DNA of 52,119 bases, from NCBI GenBank assembly GCA_946188165.1, contig CAMHTW010000026.1, positions 1-52,119 of the forward strand. The letters run 5' to 3'. Below, piece by piece: positions 35,457-43,331 of this stretch. This DNA is from an uncultured Prevotella sp. (lineage in GTDB: Bacteria; Bacteroidota; Bacteroidia; Bacteroidales; Bacteroidaceae). How positions within the stretch are numbered: the stretch's first letter is position 1; each line of letters begins with the position of its first letter. The notes under the pieces were generated by a model, which worked only from the letters and a program-made list of their open reading frames with translations, was not told the origin of the DNA and made no database searches. The position numbers were made by a program, and so were the translations under genes.

Positions 35457-36206
35457 TCAGTTTTGTTTAGTTATTCTCACGATTTGTATGCTGAGCTCAT
35501 AGAGCAGATATATCGGCAGTGCCACGACGAACAGCGTAAACATATCCGTTGTCGGAGTGATGATGGCTGCTACGATGAGAATGGCTACGATGGCGTGCCT
35601 GCGATATTCACTCATCATACGATTGTTAATCAGCCCCATGTGTCCCAATAGTCCGCAAACCACAGGCAATTCGAACACTACGCCCATCACTAAGCTCATG
35701 CCTATCAGTGTGTCGATGTACGACTGCAATGTCAGCATATTGGCGACGTCTGGAGATACTTGGTATGTTCCTAAGAACCTGACTGTCAACGGGAACACTA
35801 CGAAGTAGTTCACCAATGTCCCCATCAGGAACATCACATACGCCGCGCCTACTATCCAGACAACGTAATGCCGCTCGTTTTGGTAGAGCCCTGGCGACAC
35901 AAAGCGGAACAGCTCATATAATATATATGGAGAAGCCACCAACAGTCCCGCATAGATAGCCGTACGCATGTGAATCATGAATTGCTCCGTCAGTCCCGTA
36001 TTCATCAGGTGGATGGAGAACGGGTCCACACCTAACAGCTTGTACGTCACGAAGTTGCTACTCCGCGGAGCCAATACCACGCTGAACAGTTCGTCCTTCA
36101 GACAGAACGCTGCCACAGCGAACACCACAACAGCCACCCCCATCCGTATCAGCGACGAGCGCAATACGTCCAAGTGGTCCCAGAAGGTAAGCGAATTAGT
36201 TTTCAC
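35457..36206 (-). CDS. tatC: Sec-independent protein translocase TatC
   Basis: A 249-residue membrane protein with six hydrophobic segments. The N-terminus [16 protein letters not shown] carries the TatC motif (E/D-HLxxLR) that recognises the twin-arginine signal, and the conserved FR-SPGL-Y stretch appears as [14 protein letters not shown] after the second helix. Other landmarks are the proline-bearing GVVFELPVV and [12 protein letters not shown]. It forms the receptor of the Tat translocase, exporting folded proteins. The start codon overlaps the end of tatA by 11 bp. Downstream are two probable Tat clients. Confidence 0.96.
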   Translation of the reverse strand: MKTNSLTFWDHLDVLRSSLIRMGVAVVVFAVAAFCLKDELFSVVLAPRSSNFVTYKLLGVDPFSIHLMNTGLTEQFMIHMRTAIYAGLLVASPYILYELFRFVSPGLYQNERHYVVWIVGAAYVMFLMGTLVNYFVVFPLTVRFLGTYQVSPDVANMLTLQSYIDTLIGMSLVMGVVFELPVVCGLLGHMGLINNRMMSEYRRHAIVAILIVAAIITPTTDMFTLFVVALPIYLLYELSIQIVRITKQN

Positions 36207-36414
36207 TCCTTACTTCCTCATCCGTCATTTCCTTCACTTCCTTGATTTCCTTCACCTCGTCATCAACTTCCTTGATGCCGTCCTTGAAGCTCTTGACGCT
36301 CTTGCCCAAGCCTTTCATCAGCTCAGGAATCTTCTTGCCGCCAAACAGCAACAGCACAATCAGTGCGATGACTATGATTTCTTGCATGCCTAATCCAAAC
36401 AAAAGCAGTTTCAT
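36196..36414 (-). CDS. tatA: Tat translocase subunit TatA/E
   Basis: A 72-residue protein: short N-terminus, one membrane helix ([27 protein letters not shown]), the FG hinge and an amphipathic helix with conserved Lys and Gly, then a charged tail rich in Glu and Lys ([18 protein letters not shown]). It forms the pore of the Tat system. First gene of the tatA-tatC-NapHG-AKR operon. No TatB-type homologue is present; a two-component system is common in this phylum. Confidence 0.95.
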   Translation of the reverse strand: MKLLLFGLGMQEIIVIALIVLLLFGGKKIPELMKGLGKSVKSFKDGIKEVDDEVKEIKEVKEMTDEEVRSEN

Positions 36415-36447
36415 CTTTTTTCTTCTTGTTTTTGGTTATAATCTTTG

Positions 36448-36455
36448 CAAAGATA
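36448..36455 (-). promoter_or_regulatory. -7 element of the tat operon
   Basis: Minus strand TATCTTTG, leader about 30 nt to the tatA ATG at 36414. The expected -33 lies in the heptanucleotide repeat. Confidence 0.65.
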
Positions 36456-36463
36456 CACATTTT

Positions 36464-36491
36464 TTTAATGTTTAATGTTTAATGTTTAATG
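36464..36491. repeat. Heptanucleotide repeat TTTAATG x4 between divergent promoters
   Basis: Four exact TTTAATG units between the -7 boxes of tatA (minus) and the MgtC-family gene (plus). Both predicted -33 positions fall in or beside it, so copy number would change spacing for both. Confidence 0.9.
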
Positions 36492-36498
36492 TTTTTTG

Positions 36499-36506
36499 TA
36501 TCTTTG
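36499..36506 (+). promoter_or_regulatory. -7 element of the MgtC-family gene
   Basis: TATCTTTG preceded by TTTTTTG and the TTTAATG array; the ATG is at 36531. No TTG at 20-bp spacing. Confidence 0.65.
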
Positions 36507-36530
36507 CAGGCAAAATAACAACATTTAACT

Positions 36531-36980
36531 ATGGAGTACGAATTTATTCTACGAATCCTTGTTGCAGCACTGCTTGGTGGTCTCATTGGTCTCGAACGCG
36601 AATACCGTGCCAAAGAGGCTGGTTTCCGCACCCATTTCCTCGTTGCCTTGGGCTCAGCATTGTTTATGATAGTGTCAGCCTACGGCTTTGGCGATGTCCA
36701 GATGGACGGGATGACGTCACGCTGGGATGTGTCGCGCGTAGCTTCACAAGTCGTCAGCGGTATCGGTTTCATCGGTGCCGGCACCATCATCTTCCGTAAA
36801 CAGGAGAATATGGTCAGCGGCCTCACCACCGCTGCCGGTCTGTGGGTCACTGCCGCCATAGGTCTGGCCTGTGGCGGAGGCATGTACGTGCTTTCCACAG
36901 CCAGTACGTTGCTGGTACTCTTCGGATTGGAAGCCTTCAACTACTTCCTTCGCAAGTTCGACAAGCACCGCAAAGAGTAA
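36531..36980 (+). CDS. MgtC/SapB-family membrane protein
   Basis: A 149-residue inner-membrane protein with four helices. It has the family signature: LVAALLGGLIGLEREYRAKEAGFRTH, LVALGSALFMIVS, SQVVSGIGFIGAGTIIF and GLTTAAGLWVTAAIGLACGGG. It matches the conserved N-terminal membrane domain; the C-terminal ACT-like domain of Salmonella MgtC is absent, as in many SapB-type proteins. The family is linked to Mg2+ homeostasis and ATP-synthase modulation; the role here is unknown. A monocistronic gene, divergent from the tat operon. Confidence 0.9.
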   Translation: MEYEFILRILVAALLGGLIGLEREYRAKEAGFRTHFLVALGSALFMIVSAYGFGDVQMDGMTSRWDVSRVASQVVSGIGFIGAGTIIFRKQENMVSGLTTAAGLWVTAAIGLACGGGMYVLSTASTLLVLFGLEAFNYFLRKFDKHRKE

Positions 36981-37177
36981 CACAGTAGGTTCCGCTGTGC
37001 ATTCCTATCAGACGTCTTCCGTCAGGCCGTGTGAAACATGTACCAGTCCCCCCTTTTTCCGTGACATCGCTCGACGACAGCAGGTACTTCAGCACAATCT
37101 GTTGCGAATTGGTCGTATTGTCGAATCGTCGCTGATTCTAATTGCAAAGTTACAATCTACACATCAAGTCAGGACGA
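36981..37177. other. Gene-poor interval between the MgtC-family gene and coaW
   Basis: About 200 bp without a convincing gene. A minus-strand TAACTTTG at 37152-37145 could be a -7 box, but no TTG lies 20 bp upstream and no terminator follows. A weak stem CACAG...CTGTG sits just past the MgtC-family stop. Confidence 0.4.
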
Positions 37178-37996
37178 TTATTTTTTGTAATTCAGGGCAG
37201 CACCGATGGCTGTGCAGAATTCGGCATGTTTGGGAATGTGGAAGTGGACGCCATAGAGCTTCTCGAGCATAGGGTAGACGTCCTTGCACTGGGGCAGCAA
37301 TGTCAGGTTACCGATGAGTACGAAGTCCTTGATGCCGGAATTAAGGGCTGAGAGGATGGCAGCGGAACCGATGGTCTGCAGCACCATGACGATAATGCCT
37401 AAGGCCAGGTCTTCCTTGGGGGCGTCGTATTGGGCCTTGGAGAATAGGGAGGCGGTTGCATCCATAGGCAGGCCGGGTAGGGGATGGGTGGAGATGTCGC
37501 CAATCTGCAGATTGATGTTATGGATGTTGCCCTGCATGGCCAGACTCTGAATCTGCTTGGGATCGCGCGTGTTCAGCATGACGCGGCTCAATCCCTGCAG
37601 TGTGCCGCCGCCAATACCAATACCTCCGATGTGCTTGATGTCGTCGCCGTCGCACTGTACGAAGCTGGTGCCAGTACCCATCGACACCACGATGGCTTTA
37701 GACAAGCCGCTCTCGAAGCGTGCGCCAAGGCCGTCGGCCACAAACTCATCGACCTTCTGAGTAGGTATGCCATACAGGTCTTCGTCGATATAGCCAGCAC
37801 CGACGCCCGTCAGCATGACCTGCTCGACATCGCCCAGCGCAATCTTGTTGTCGTGAAGATACTTGCCAAAGGCACCATAGAGTGAGGTCACCTGGTCGGC
37901 AGCCGTAATGCGGATAGGGGAGAGTACCCGTCCATTGCGCAGTCCAACAATCTTCGTGGTCGATATTCCAACGTCTATTCCTATAACAATTCCCAT
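37178..37996 (-). CDS. coaW: Type II pantothenate kinase
   Basis: A 272-residue cytoplasmic kinase of the acetate/sugar kinase fold. The N-terminal phosphate loop is GIVIGIDVGISTTKIVGL, later VVSMGTGTSFV and GGIGIGGGTLQGLSR, and the C-terminal end ...FHIPKHAEFCTAIGAALNYKK is typical of type II PanK. It phosphorylates pantothenate, the first step of coenzyme A synthesis. Type II enzymes are known from staphylococci and several Bacteroidetes; a paralogous type III enzyme elsewhere in the genome cannot be excluded. A lone gene upstream of a terminator and tRNA-Phe. Confidence 0.88.
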   Translation of the reverse strand: MGIVIGIDVGISTTKIVGLRNGRVLSPIRITAADQVTSLYGAFGKYLHDNKIALGDVEQVMLTGVGAGYIDEDLYGIPTQKVDEFVADGLGARFESGLSKAIVVSMGTGTSFVQCDGDDIKHIGGIGIGGGTLQGLSRVMLNTRDPKQIQSLAMQGNIHNINLQIGDISTHPLPGLPMDATASLFSKAQYDAPKEDLALGIIVMVLQTIGSAAILSALNSGIKDFVLIGNLTLLPQCKDVYPMLEKLYGVHFHIPKHAEFCTAIGAALNYKK

Positions 37997-38027
37997 ACTC
38001 CTATTGTTTCTTAATTAGTATTTATAG

Positions 38028-38064
38028 AAAAACCCCTGCTAGAGAAATCTCTAAGACAGGGGTT
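38028..38064 (-). terminator. Terminator of tRNA-Phe
   Basis: Minus strand: AACCCCTG (38064-38057) pairs with CAGGGGTT (38038-38031), with an inner stem TAGAGATTTCTCTA, followed by T residues. It begins 19 bp past the tRNA 3' end. Confidence 0.85.
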
Positions 38065-38082
38065 CATAATGAAAGGAGGAAG

Positions 38083-38155
38083 TGGTACCTCCAGGAATCG
38101 AACCGGGGACACACGGATTTTCAGTCCGATGCTCTACCAACTGAGCTAAGGCACC
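38083..38155 (-). tRNA. tRNA-Phe (GAA)
   Basis: A 73-nt cloverleaf on the minus strand. The acceptor GGTGCCT pairs with AGGTACC (one G-U), the D arm is GCTCAGTTGGTAGAGC, the anticodon arm is CGGACTGAAAATCCG with anticodon GAA, the variable loop is short and the T arm contains GGTTCGATTCC. Discriminator A. CCA is not encoded. It has its own promoter and terminator. Confidence 0.96.
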
Positions 38156-38196
38156 AAAATGTTTGTTAGAACACTGCATCCTTTCGTTTGCGGGTG

Positions 38197-38227
38197 CAAA
38201 GGTACAACAAAAAAAATAATCTGCCAA
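38197..38227 (-). promoter_or_regulatory. Promoter of tRNA-Phe
   Basis: Minus strand TTG (38227-38225), 20 nt, TACCTTTG (38204-38197), about 40 nt upstream of the mature 5' end. From 38228 to the thiL region I see only an AT-rich spacer. Confidence 0.8.
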
Positions 38228-38349
38228 ACTTTTAGCCAATTTTTTTTTATTTTCCCCTCATTTTGTCTTGAAAACCACACTCCACTCCTTCTCCTTATGG
38301 CTGCAACTTCCTATTCTCGTGTGCTACATGCTCAAAAATTAACGTACTA

Positions 38350-38442
38350 TTATTCTTGAGGATCCCAGTCAATAGGTATGTTCTTGAAAGTGATTTCGCC
38401 ACTTTCGTCGCCACACTTAGCAACTAACTTTACAATGTCATG
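38350..38442 (-). other. In-frame open stretch directly after the thiL stop (30 codons)
   Basis: Reading on in the thiL frame past its TAA gives 30 sense codons (HDIVKLVAKCGDESGEITFK, then NIPIDWDPQE) before the next TAA. The peptide is protein-like, but has no start codon of its own. It could be the remains of a longer or fused protein, or a readthrough extension. Confidence 0.35.
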
Positions 38443-39489
38443 TTATAGCGGATTCCACCCTTGTGCTTTGAGCTCGAACTCCTGGTCGTCGCGGGTGACA
38501 AGGATGTGTCCGAGGCTCTGGTTGGTGATGTGGCCAATAAGTTTCACGTCCTCCATGTCCTGAATCTTCTCGTGGTCGCCTATAGGCACGGTGAACAGCA
38601 GTTCATAGTCCTCACCGCCATTGAGGGCGCAGGTGGTAACGTTCATGTTCAGTTCTTCGGCCATGACCGCCGTCTGGTAGTCGATGGGTATCTGCTTTTC
38701 GAAGATACGACAACCCACCTTGCTCTGCTTGCAGATGTGCATGAGCTCAGAGGACAGACCGTCGCTGATGTCCATCATGGCTGTTGGACGAATACCGGCA
38801 TCGCGCAGACGTTGGATGATGTCGCCACGCGCCTCGGTCTTCAGCTGGCGCTGCAAGAGGTATTCCTTGCCAGCAAAGTCCGGCTGGAAGTCAGGAACGG
38901 GTTTGCCATTCTTCTTGGCTTCATCCACCATCTGATAATAGACAGACTTTTCGCGTTCCAACAGTTGCAGACCCATGTATGCAGCCCCAAGGTCGCCGCT
39001 GACACAAATCAGGTCGGTCTCCTTGGCTCCGTTGCGATAGATAATGTCCTCCTTGCGAGCCTCACCGATACAGGTTATCGAGATGGCCAAGCCTGTAAAT
39101 GACGACGTGGTGTCGCCACCCACGATGTCAACGCCCCATTTGTCGCATGCCATACGCAGTCCGCTGTAGAACTGCTCCATATCCTCGACGGTGAAACGCT
39201 TGCTGAGTGCCAGCGATACCGTCATCTGACGAGGTATGCCGTTCATGGCAAAGATGTCGCTGATGTTTACCATTGCCGACTTCCATCCCAAATGCTGCAG
39301 GTCGATATACGTCAGGTCGAAGTGGACCCCTTCCATCAGCATGTCGGTGGTGACAAGCACTTCGCTGTCTGGGTAGTGAAGTACGGCGCAGTCATCGCCT
39401 ACGCCGTACTTTGTTGATTCGTTTTTGGGCTTGATATCCTCTGTGAGGCGGTCTATCAGTCCGAATTCTCCTAATGATGCTATTTCCAT
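38443..39489 (-). CDS. thiL: Thiamine-monophosphate kinase
   Basis: A 348-residue enzyme of the PurM/ThiL fold: GEFGLIDRLTED, GVGDDCAVL (ATP/Mg site), VTTDMLMEGVHFDL, LGWKSAMVNISDIFAMNG, GDTTSSFTGLAISITCIG, LICVSGDLGAAYMGLQLLE, AMMDISDGLSSEL and NGGEDYELLFTV. It converts thiamine phosphate to thiamine diphosphate, the last step of the cofactor pathway. It is last in the operon sppA-lpxK-punA-thiL, 44 bp after punA. In-frame sense codons continue after its stop. Confidence 0.96.
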   Translation of the reverse strand: MEIASLGEFGLIDRLTEDIKPKNESTKYGVGDDCAVLHYPDSEVLVTTDMLMEGVHFDLTYIDLQHLGWKSAMVNISDIFAMNGIPRQMTVSLALSKRFTVEDMEQFYSGLRMACDKWGVDIVGGDTTSSFTGLAISITCIGEARKEDIIYRNGAKETDLICVSGDLGAAYMGLQLLEREKSVYYQMVDEAKKNGKPVPDFQPDFAGKEYLLQRQLKTEARGDIIQRLRDAGIRPTAMMDISDGLSSELMHICKQSKVGCRIFEKQIPIDYQTAVMAEELNMNVTTCALNGGEDYELLFTVPIGDHEKIQDMEDVKLIGHITNQSLGHILVTRDDQEFELKAQGWNPL

Positions 39490-39533
39490 TAATTATTGTT
39501 TTGGTTGTTGCGACGGAATCGCAACACATATTT

Positions 39534-40346
39534 TTACGCGGTGCGTTTAATCATTTCGCGCATGATTTCAGTCATCAGTGGCTGAGCCTTGTCGGCAGCT
39601 TCCTGAACCTCTTCGTGGCTGACCTCTACAGGATTGTCGAAACCGCCAAGGTCGGTAACGACGCTGATGCCGAAGGTCTTGATGCCGCAGTGATGAGCTA
39701 CAATAACCTCAGGGACGGTTGACATACCAACGGTGTCACCGCCCAAGGTGCGATACATCCTGTATTCTGCAGGTGTCTCAAAGGTCGGTCCTGTCGTCCC
39801 GACATAGACGCCATAGACCAGACGGATGTTCTTTTCCTTGGCAATCTTTGTTGCCAGATTGATGAGCTCGTGGTCGTAAGCCTCGTGCATATCCGGGAAG
39901 CGTGGTCCTGTGGGGAAGTTCTTGCCACGTAGCGGATGCTCGGGGAAGAAGTTGATATGGTCAGTAATAACCATCAGGTCGCCAATTTTGAAGGCGGGAT
40001 TCATGCCACCGGCAGCATTCGAGACGAAGAGCGTCTTGATGCCCAGTTCGTACATGACGCGTACGGGGAAGGTAACTTCCTTCATGTTGTATCCTTCATA
40101 GTAGTGGAAACGCCCCTGCATCGCCATGATATCAACGCCACCCAGTTTGCCGAAGATAAGGGCACCGGCATGTCCCTCTACGGTAGAAATGGGGAAGTTG
40201 GGAATCTGACTGTAGGGAATTACCAGCTTATCGGTTATCTCGGAAGCTAATTGTCCGAGGCCTGTCCCTAGAATAATTGCTGTTGTTGGACTTGTGGTCA
40301 TCTTTGCCTTTAGCCAAGATGCTGTTTCTTGAATTTTTTCGTACAT
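39534..40346 (-). CDS. punA: Purine nucleoside phosphorylase, trimeric type
   Basis: A 270-residue enzyme. Phosphate site TAIILGTGLGQLASEI, VEGHAGALIFGKLGGVDIMAMQGRFHYYEGY, VSNAAGGMNPAFKIGDLMVITDHINF, purine-site ETPAEYRMYRTLGGDTVGMSTVPEV and VVTDLGGFDNP. It splits inosine and guanosine into base and ribose phosphate for salvage. The start MYEKIQETASWLKAKM is the usual start for this family in Bacteroidetes. It lies 119 bp inside the lpxK reading frame, an unusually long same-strand overlap. Confidence 0.95.
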   Translation of the reverse strand: MYEKIQETASWLKAKMTTSPTTAIILGTGLGQLASEITDKLVIPYSQIPNFPISTVEGHAGALIFGKLGGVDIMAMQGRFHYYEGYNMKEVTFPVRVMYELGIKTLFVSNAAGGMNPAFKIGDLMVITDHINFFPEHPLRGKNFPTGPRFPDMHEAYDHELINLATKIAKEKNIRLVYGVYVGTTGPTFETPAEYRMYRTLGGDTVGMSTVPEVIVAHHCGIKTFGISVVTDLGGFDNPVEVSHEEVQEAADKAQPLMTEIMREMIKRTA

Positions 40347-41427
40347 AGTTTCTGATTTGTTGGTTAAACGTATCTTCTTGGTCCTGCATGAATCTGATGC
40401 GAACAGGCAGGATATACATATTCTTCTTGACCTCGTCGCTCAGTCCCTCGACATGATTCAGGCGTGTGGCATCCTTCTCTGTCGTGATGATGAGTTTGGG
40501 AGCGGGCAGTGCAGCAAACGTGTCGTTGATGACCTGAACGTCCTTCTTTGTAAATTGATGATGGTCGGCAAAGGTGAGCGGTGCGAGGTGTGATGTGAAC
40601 GGAGAGAGGTCGTGCTCCAATTGCTCAGGCGACGCGATACCTGTCAGCAGCAACACATGGGTGTCGTGCAGGCTGTCCATAGGGGGAATGTTTGCCTGAC
40701 TTGTTTGGAACAAGGGTTGCAAGGCGGCATACTCCAAAGTCGTGAAGTACAGGCGCTGATAGGGATAGAGATTCATGGCCTTGGTAACGACACGATACTC
40801 CATCGGTTTCAGATCCTTGGGGCACTTGGTCACAATCACGATGTCGGCACGGTCCTTACCGCTTAATGGTTCGCGCAACCGACCTGCTGGCAACAGCTCG
40901 TCGTAGATAATCAGGCGGTGGTAGTCGACCAGCAGGATATTGACACCAGGCTTCACGTAACGGTGCTGGAAAGCGTCGTCAAGCAGGATGACGTCGAGTT
41001 TGGAGTCCTGTTCTGTCAGTATGTCAATGCCGTGACAGCGATTCTTGTCGACGGCAATCGTAATACCTGGGAATTTCTGCTTCATCTGATAAGGCTCATC
41101 GCCTATCTCCGGCATCGTGGTTTGTCCGTTGGCCTTGATGAATCCCTTGCTTTTGCGCTTGTATCCTCGGCTGAGCACTGCCACATGGAACTGGTCCTTC
41201 AGAAGACGTACCAGATATTCCACATGCGGCGTTTTGCCCGTGCCCCCAACCGTAATATTGCCCACGCTGATTACGGGTATTTGGAAAGAACGCATCTTCA
41301 GAACCCCCATCTCAAACAGGGTGTTGCGCAGTTTGGAGACTGTGCCATATAACCAACTGAGCGGAAGTAGCCACTTGTTGATTTTTATGAAATCACCTTC
41401 TACAATCCTATAACTCTCAGCACCCAT
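40228..41427 (-). CDS. lpxK: Lipid A 4'-kinase (tetraacyldisaccharide 4'-kinase)
   Basis: A 399-residue enzyme. It has the Walker A ISVGNITVGGTGKTPHVEYL, then VAVLSRGYKRKSKGF, GDEPYQMKQKFPGITIAVDKNR, VILLDDAFQHRYVKPGVNILLVD and the C-terminal ITTEKDATRL. It phosphorylates the lipid A disaccharide at the inner membrane (N-terminal hydrophobic LLPLSWLYG). The last 39 or so codons (KNSRNSILAKGKDDHKS...) overlap the start of punA; they are charged and poorly ordered, so the overlap constrains little. The upstream sppA gene ends 32 bp before it. Confidence 0.93.
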   Translation of the reverse strand: MGAESYRIVEGDFIKINKWLLPLSWLYGTVSKLRNTLFEMGVLKMRSFQIPVISVGNITVGGTGKTPHVEYLVRLLKDQFHVAVLSRGYKRKSKGFIKANGQTTMPEIGDEPYQMKQKFPGITIAVDKNRCHGIDILTEQDSKLDVILLDDAFQHRYVKPGVNILLVDYHRLIIYDELLPAGRLREPLSGKDRADIVIVTKCPKDLKPMEYRVVTKAMNLYPYQRLYFTTLEYAALQPLFQTSQANIPPMDSLHDTHVLLLTGIASPEQLEHDLSPFTSHLAPLTFADHHQFTKKDVQVINDTFAALPAPKLIITTEKDATRLNHVEGLSDEVKKNMYILPVRIRFMQDQEDTFNQQIRNYVRKNSRNSILAKGKDDHKSNNSNYSRDRPRTISFRDNR

Positions 41428-41459
41428 GCCCTGTCAGACTTTACTTTCAAATACTCAAT

Positions 41460-43232
41460 TTATTGAATGTTCAGGAAGTAGGGCAGACGAGCCTGGATAG
41501 CGCTCTGGCGGTTGATGGTCTTCACCAGTCGCAGCGGCTCATAGTATTCGCCCAGGGCCTGACGCAGTTCACTGTCAAGATAGCTACCGTTGTTACCTTG
41601 TTCGAGCAAGTTTTCCCACCAGTCGGTAGGTTCAGGATAGCCCGTTGTGTGATACTCCTTCAGCTTAGCCAATTCGGCAGCCTTCTTGACGGCATCGTCC
41701 AGTGAACCAATAGCGTCCACCAGTTTGATGCCCAGTGCATCGTTGCCCAGCCATACACGTCCCTGTGCTATCTCCTCGATTTGTTCAACAGACTGCTTGC
41801 GACCATCGGCCACACGCTTGCGGAACAGCTCGTAGCCACGACCGATATACTGGTCGAGCAGTGCCAGTTCCTCGGCATTGAACGGACGTGCTACTGTGCC
41901 GAAGGCAGCATGCTTGTTGGTCTTTACCTCGTCGAACTTCACGCCCAGTTTCTCTGTCAGCAGTCCGCTAAAGTCAGGGAACATGCCGAAGATACCGATA
42001 GAACCGGTGATGGTCGTGGGTTCAGAGTATATGTAGTTGGCACCACAACTGATGTAGTAACCACCGCTGGCAGCATAGCCGCCCATTGAGACGACCACAG
42101 GCTTCTTGGCTTTCAGCTGGGTCACGCTGCGCCAGATTTGTTCTGAGGCGTAAGCCGAGCCACCGGGTGAGTTGACGCGCAATACGACAGCCTTCACGTC
42201 ATCGTCGTTCATCAGTGACTCCAGGTCCTTGCAGACGGTGTTGGCCACGATGTTATGTCCGTCCTCCAGCAGACTACCCGTCTCTGAATCGACAATTTCG
42301 CCGTAGGCATAATAGACGGCAATCTGTTCGCCCTCCTGCTTCTTGCCTTTCACATTCTTCATGTCAGCTAGTGTCAGCTGCGGAATATCATCGTCCTTTT
42401 CAAGTTTCAGCAGTTGCTTGATTTCGCCCTTTACCTCGTCGGTATAGATTAGCTTGTCCACCAGCTTCATCTTCACCAACTCATTCTGCTCTTCCAGAGC
42501 AACAAAACGATCGGCATAGGCATTCAGAGAATCTACGGAAATCTTTCTGCTATCAGAAACGTCCTTCAACATCACCTTCCAGATACCAGTCATATAGGCT
42601 GTTACCTGTTCACGGTTAGGCTCGCTCATCTTGTCGGCAGTCATCATTTCCGGGGCACTCTTGTATTTGCCCACCTTGCAGAGCTGATACTTCACGCCGA
42701 ACTTAGCCAGCAAATCCTTGACGAAATATGGCGTAGAGGCCAAACCGTGCCAGTCAACCATACCCTGTGGGTTCAGGAAAACCTTGTCGGCTACACTACA
42801 TATATAATAGGTGGTCTGAGTATATGAATCTGAATAAGCTACAATCCACTTGCCGCTCTTCTTGAAGTCGAGCAGAGCCTCGCGAATGGCGTGGCTTGAT
42901 GCTGGCGTGTCACTTGAGAACATGCCGGCCTCGATATAGATACCTTTGATGTCCTTGTTGTCTTTGGCTTTTTTGATAGCACAGACAATGTCGTCCAGTC
43001 CCAGATTCTCGCTCACCTGTCCTGTCAGCATGCCCAAAGGATCGTCTGCAGTGCGCTCGTCCAGTTGTCCGGAGAGCACCAGTGTGAATACGGAATTCTC
43101 AGCTACTTTAGTACTGCCGGCACTCGATGCCACCAGTCCTACCATTGAGACGACGCTGATAATCGCCATGATAATACCCAACAGGATGATGCCAGTAATT
43201 GTGGCCAGAACACTTTTCAGAAAGTCTTTCAT
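41460..43232 (-). CDS. sppA: Signal peptide peptidase SppA, long (S49) type
   Basis: A 590-residue membrane-anchored serine protease with two S49 domains. The N-terminal anchor is ATITGIILLGIIMAIISVVSMVGLVA. The first domain supplies the catalytic Lys (in KVGKYKSAPEMMTADKMSE). The second supplies the Ser in VVSMGGYAASGGYYISCGANYI, followed by EPTTITGSIGIFGMFP. This Ser-Lys pair is the arrangement seen in the 67-kDa E. coli-type enzyme. It degrades leftover signal peptides in the membrane. First gene of the sppA-lpxK-punA-thiL run. Confidence 0.95.
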   Translation of the reverse strand: MKDFLKSVLATITGIILLGIIMAIISVVSMVGLVASSAGSTKVAENSVFTLVLSGQLDERTADDPLGMLTGQVSENLGLDDIVCAIKKAKDNKDIKGIYIEAGMFSSDTPASSHAIREALLDFKKSGKWIVAYSDSYTQTTYYICSVADKVFLNPQGMVDWHGLASTPYFVKDLLAKFGVKYQLCKVGKYKSAPEMMTADKMSEPNREQVTAYMTGIWKVMLKDVSDSRKISVDSLNAYADRFVALEEQNELVKMKLVDKLIYTDEVKGEIKQLLKLEKDDDIPQLTLADMKNVKGKKQEGEQIAVYYAYGEIVDSETGSLLEDGHNIVANTVCKDLESLMNDDDVKAVVLRVNSPGGSAYASEQIWRSVTQLKAKKPVVVSMGGYAASGGYYISCGANYIYSEPTTITGSIGIFGMFPDFSGLLTEKLGVKFDEVKTNKHAAFGTVARPFNAEELALLDQYIGRGYELFRKRVADGRKQSVEQIEEIAQGRVWLGNDALGIKLVDAIGSLDDAVKKAAELAKLKEYHTTGYPEPTDWWENLLEQGNNGSYLDSELRQALGEYYEPLRLVKTINRQSAIQARLPYFLNIQ

Positions 43233-43270
43233 TTTTACGTTTGTGTTTTATTTTAAGTCAATACTTTGTG

Positions 43271-43278
43271 CAAAGTTA
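43271..43278 (-). promoter_or_regulatory. Possible -7 element of the sppA operon
   Basis: Minus strand TAACTTTG, leader about 35 nt to the sppA ATG at 43232. No clear -33. Confidence 0.5.
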
Positions 43279-43331
43279 GTGAAAATATTTTAAAGACATA
43301 CTTTTTTTAAGTCTTTTTAAGCGCTTTTACC

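Noticed and set aside
36984..37150. Possible SRP/6S-like RNA on the minus strand after the MgtC-family gene
   Set aside because: A weak -7 box and short stems were seen, but the SRP domain IV bases (GGAA tetraloop flanked by AGG/AGCAG) do not fit and there is no terminator.
38051..38239. 62-codon frame at the tRNA region
   Set aside because: Reads through tRNA-Phe, its promoter and terminator; an artefact.
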